Translations under genes and position numbers: made by a program
The notes under the pieces: generated by a model
What the model was told of the DNA's origin: nothing
Database searches by the model: none
The model's input: the letters and a program-made list of their open reading frames with translations, nothing else
Part shown: in pieces, positions 61,801 through 64,000 of the stretch
Numbering within the stretch: the first letter of the stretch is position 1
How the letters are laid out: every line of letters starts with the position of its first letter
Source of the DNA: Muricea muricata
Lineage: Eukaryota > Cnidaria > Anthozoa > Malacalcyonacea > Plexauridae
Direction of reading: 5' to 3'
DNA length: 64,000 nt
NCBI GenBank assembly: GCA_963855995.1
Contig: OY979726.1
Location: 5,686,201 to 5,750,200 of the forward strand

Positions 61801-63104
61801 GAATGTTTTGAAGCTGGTACCTAGCCAGTCGCAGGTCTCGCCTTTGTTAGTGAATAAGTTTGTGAGTGATTGAGCTCCGATATTATTTAACAACTTGTGC
61901 ATCATTTTTGCCCTCATTGCTTTCTGTCCTTTTACTCAAATCATATTCATGATAGTTCGAGCGGCTCCATGTATATTTTGGTCAACGTGTCAAGACCTAG
62001 GTTTAATATCTTTCCTAAAGGCCTCGCTTGGTCAGTAAGTAGTTGAAATGTTGCAAACATCGCAAGGCTATAATTTTCGGTATTTTATAAAATTTCTTGT
62101 GACGCAAGTCTAAGATGCTCTTTTTGTGGTGATTGGTTTCATTCTTCTTGTTTAGGTCAAAGCTAAGTCTATAATAATAATAATTGTCTATTATTCAGGA
62201 TGTTTTAAATAATTGTATACTGTACGAATTATTTTTCAGACTCTATCCTGGTGAACCATTTGTTACAGAGAAAATTGTCGCTTGGAAAGGAATCAACAAG
62301 TGAGCTTTAAAATATATCCGTGATGTGACAACGTTTTAGATTGTTTCGATTGGCTTCCAAGGAAAGAATTTAAATTTATGTCTGTGAAACTCTCAGTTTT
62401 TTTCATTCCGCGTCTGTGGTCTCAAAATACAGGAAAATGATAGCGTAATTCTTAGAAAATAGCAAGGTACCCACTGTACTTAAAAATCCTGGAAACTCTT
62501 TGAAGTTAACAAAATGCAGACGTGGAAAGTCCTTGAAAACTTGCAAAATTCGTGAATGCTTTGAGATTTTTTCTGAGCTGGTAATTTTTAAGTTACTTAT
62601 TTTCTTCAATTTCTATAAAACGTGTGTGTAATAACACGTGTATAAAACGTAGTTATTTTGTGTATCAGGTTATGTTGTCGAATAATACTCGATTGAATGT
62701 TTCGCATGTAGTTTTTAATTATACCAGAAATGAGTAACGCTTTTCTCAAGTTTTCAGAGATTTTTCTGTTCTTTGGCTCTTCGTTTTTCTTGAAAAGTTC
62801 CTTGAAAGTCCTGGAAAAATTCTTGGAAAAATCATTGAAAGTCCTGGAAAGGTCATTTTATATTTAATTAAGGGCGTCTCCTTCCCGCAGAGGAAATCCA
62901 GGGTGTTTAAAAAACCAAATCCAATTTGATCGCTTTTGGCGAAGCGAACCTACATGCATGATGAACGTGTTGTTGCACTTTTTTAGTTGTGGTGTAGCGA
63001 TGATTTGTGAGAAATACGAGAACAGAGTGACGGCTCAAACAGTTCTTGGAAACATTGTCAAGTTTGCAGAACAACATTGTAACATACTAGAGAAGCCTTA
63101 TGAA
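58754..63104 (+). CDS. AP5S1: AP-5 complex subunit sigma-1 (3' partial)
   Basis: Small (sigma) subunit of the AP-5 adaptor complex, which works with SPG11/SPG15 at late endosomes and lysosomes. Four GT-AG exons join in frame: 58754-58837, 60290-60435, 62240-62299 and 62987-63104, 136 residues. The start MVYAFLVHTLASGPCHVLYS resembles the human start (MVHAFLIHTL...). Later matches are PGEPFVTEKIVAWKGIN and CGVAMICEKYENRVTAQTVL, aligning with the longin-type core. About 45 C-terminal residues are missing; the last donor (gtaagt, 63105) is intact and no matching exon is visible before 64000, so the gene runs off the window. The identification is from remembered family sequence and should be confirmed by a search. 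Confidence 0.78.
59704..59850. repeat. Inverted repeat in AP5S1 intron 1
   Basis: CAATTATTGGATGAGGTTTT and TTTGTGATATGC face complements GCATATCACAAAAATC and CCGATAATTG, with GTTATCAGCCGAGCC near the loop. Confidence 0.75.
60008..60047. repeat. GCAGATAACTCAG palindrome
   Basis: GCAGATAACTCAG faces CTGAGTTATCTGC with a short loop. The motif is related to the neighbouring repeat at 59704-59850. Confidence 0.7.
60290..60435 (+). CDS. AP5S1: AP5S1 exon 2
   Basis: Acceptor ATTTCAG, donor gtaagt, leaves in phase 2; codes a basic helix (REVVKKQLSHVASRVQSEY) equivalent to the human RKEQILAVARQVESM region. Confidence 0.75.
60436..62239 (+). other. AP5S1 intron 2
   Basis: A 1.8-kb intron with the hAT-like MITE at 61418-61599; nothing else recognised. 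Confidence 0.55.
61410..61607. mobile_element. hAT-like MITE with perfect 8-bp duplication
   Basis: The element 61418-61599 (182 bp) has ends CAGTGGCGTAGTTAAG and complement of CCCTGGCTATGCCACTG, flanked by CGTCACAT at 61410-61417 and 61600-61607. Confidence 0.88.
62240..62299 (+). CDS. AP5S1: AP5S1 exon 3
   Basis: A 60-nt exon, acceptor TTTTTCAG, donor gtgagc; codes LYPGEPFVTEKIVAWKGIN. Confidence 0.75.
62440..62880. repeat. CTTGAAAGTCCTGGAAA-type repeat
   Basis: Degenerate units such as TCCTTGAAAGTCCTGGAAAA recur at 62490-62550 and 62795-62860 in intron 3 of AP5S1; the same family returns at 63700-63990. Confidence 0.65.
62987..63104 (+). CDS. AP5S1: AP5S1 exon 4
   Basis: Acceptor TTTTTAG, donor gtaagt; phase continues from exon 3 and leaves in phase 0; codes the conserved C-G-V-A-M-I-C helix/strand region. 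Confidence 0.75.
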
Positions 63105-64000
63105 GTAAGTGACAAATGTGAGGCTCTGCAACACAGGTATCTAAATCAGCGGCCAAGCGGGAGCGAAACCAGCCCGACAATTTATTCATGCTATGAGAAC
63201 ATTTTCGTGTTTGTGGACTGTTTACCCAAATTGTTGGGATAGTTTCTCCACAGTAAGACAACACTCAAGATACTCGAGTAATTTTGTTGCAAGTAAGCAC
63301 AACATTATAGAGGGGGGAGTGGCAATTATTTCCACCAGTCAAAGCATTTGTTTGCATTTTCGTTCTTAGTGTTGACCAATCATATACTTAAAGTGTTGTA
63401 TCTCTGATGGCAGTTCATGTGTGAGTCTGGATTTGTCTCCACACATTGATCAATAAGTGTTACAAAACTGTAGGGTATCTTTTGTTATTTGAGTATGTTG
63501 GGCAGTAGTAATTTTAAAGCAATCAAAATGATTTGGCAAGTGGAAATACTACACGGTATATATATGATAAAACCACTCTCTTTCCGCAGAGGGGTTTTTG
63601 TCTTAGTGCCTTTTCATTGTATTACACGACGTATCCACCGATGGAAGTTCACAGAGCATAGTAGAAAGTTGAAATTTGAGAAAGGAAGCTTCAAGCAGGG
63701 TTCGTACAGAACTTGAATGTCCTTAAATGTCCTTGAATTTGAAAACAAATATTCAAGGCCTTGAAAGTCCTTGAATATATAAGAAAGTGCTTGAAAGTCC
63801 TTAAATTCGTCCTACTTTAGTTTGCGGATATTTTTTGACCTTTAAGATCAAATTGTGGTGGTTCATGACCTAAGTAATGTGTTTTCAATTCGTTTAACCT
63901 GCAGTTAGAGCATTATTTAACAACTCATTTTAGTCCTTGACTTTCCTGATATGTGGTTTTGAAAGTCCTTAATCGTCCTTGAATTTTACTGTCATTTACA
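63105..64000 (+). other. AP5S1 intron 4 (open at window end)
   Basis: No terminal exon recognised. From about 63700 to the end it is made of CCTTGAAAGTCCTTGAAT-type repeats. Confidence 0.5.

Noticed and set aside
63489-63716. Candidate last exon of AP5S1
   Set aside because: An acceptor-like TTCCGCAG precedes it, but the translation does not resemble the AP5S1 C-terminus.

Overview
The window is animal nuclear DNA, AT-rich, with spliced genes, long introns and dense transposon debris. An intact elongation factor 1-alpha gene, a ZU5/UPA/death-domain family, and LINE, Penelope-like and BEL/Pao fragments of types I associate with corals and anemones suggest a cnidarian, probably an anthozoan. 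That assignment is inference; no rRNA or mitochondrial marker is present.

Left third (1-31.6 kb): after Penelope-like GIY-YIG debris there are two tandem, same-strand paralogues. Each encodes a ZU5-like plus UPA-like module on one large exon, a short Pro-rich linker exon, and two death-domain exons. Copy 1 (2268-5990) lacks its 5' end in the window. Copy 2 (17134-31606) can be read from start to stop through seven exons (634 codons plus stop). It predicts a signal peptide, a Thr-rich ectodomain of only about 40 residues with two N-glycosylation sequons, one transmembrane helix, ZU5-UPA, then two death domains. The layout recalls the cytoplasmic part of UNC5 and the membrane-anchored UNC5CL, but with a duplicated death domain and almost no ectodomain. 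It is the most interesting content of the window. Its introns hold a CR1-like LINE, a zinc-finger LINE, a BEL/Pao remnant, a 1.8 kb foldback element, a complex tandem array and long microsatellites.

Middle (31.6-43.4 kb): no convincing gene. It holds several non-autonomous DNA transposons with readable terminal inverted repeats and target-site duplications: Harbinger-like (TAA/TTA), piggyBac-like (TTAA), and foldbacks.

Right third (43.4-64 kb): EEF1A with five coding exons (461 aa) and introns containing foldback repeats; a remnant of a transposon-type integrase-core gene; then TTC32 (minus) head-to-head with SPC24 (plus), and AP5S1 (plus), whose last exon lies beyond the window. These are housekeeping genes for translation, kinetochore attachment (SPC24) and endosomal trafficking (AP5S1), plus a small TPR protein (TTC32). 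No operon-like arrangement is seen. A hairpin-forming repeat sits inside the shared TTC32/SPC24 promoter region.
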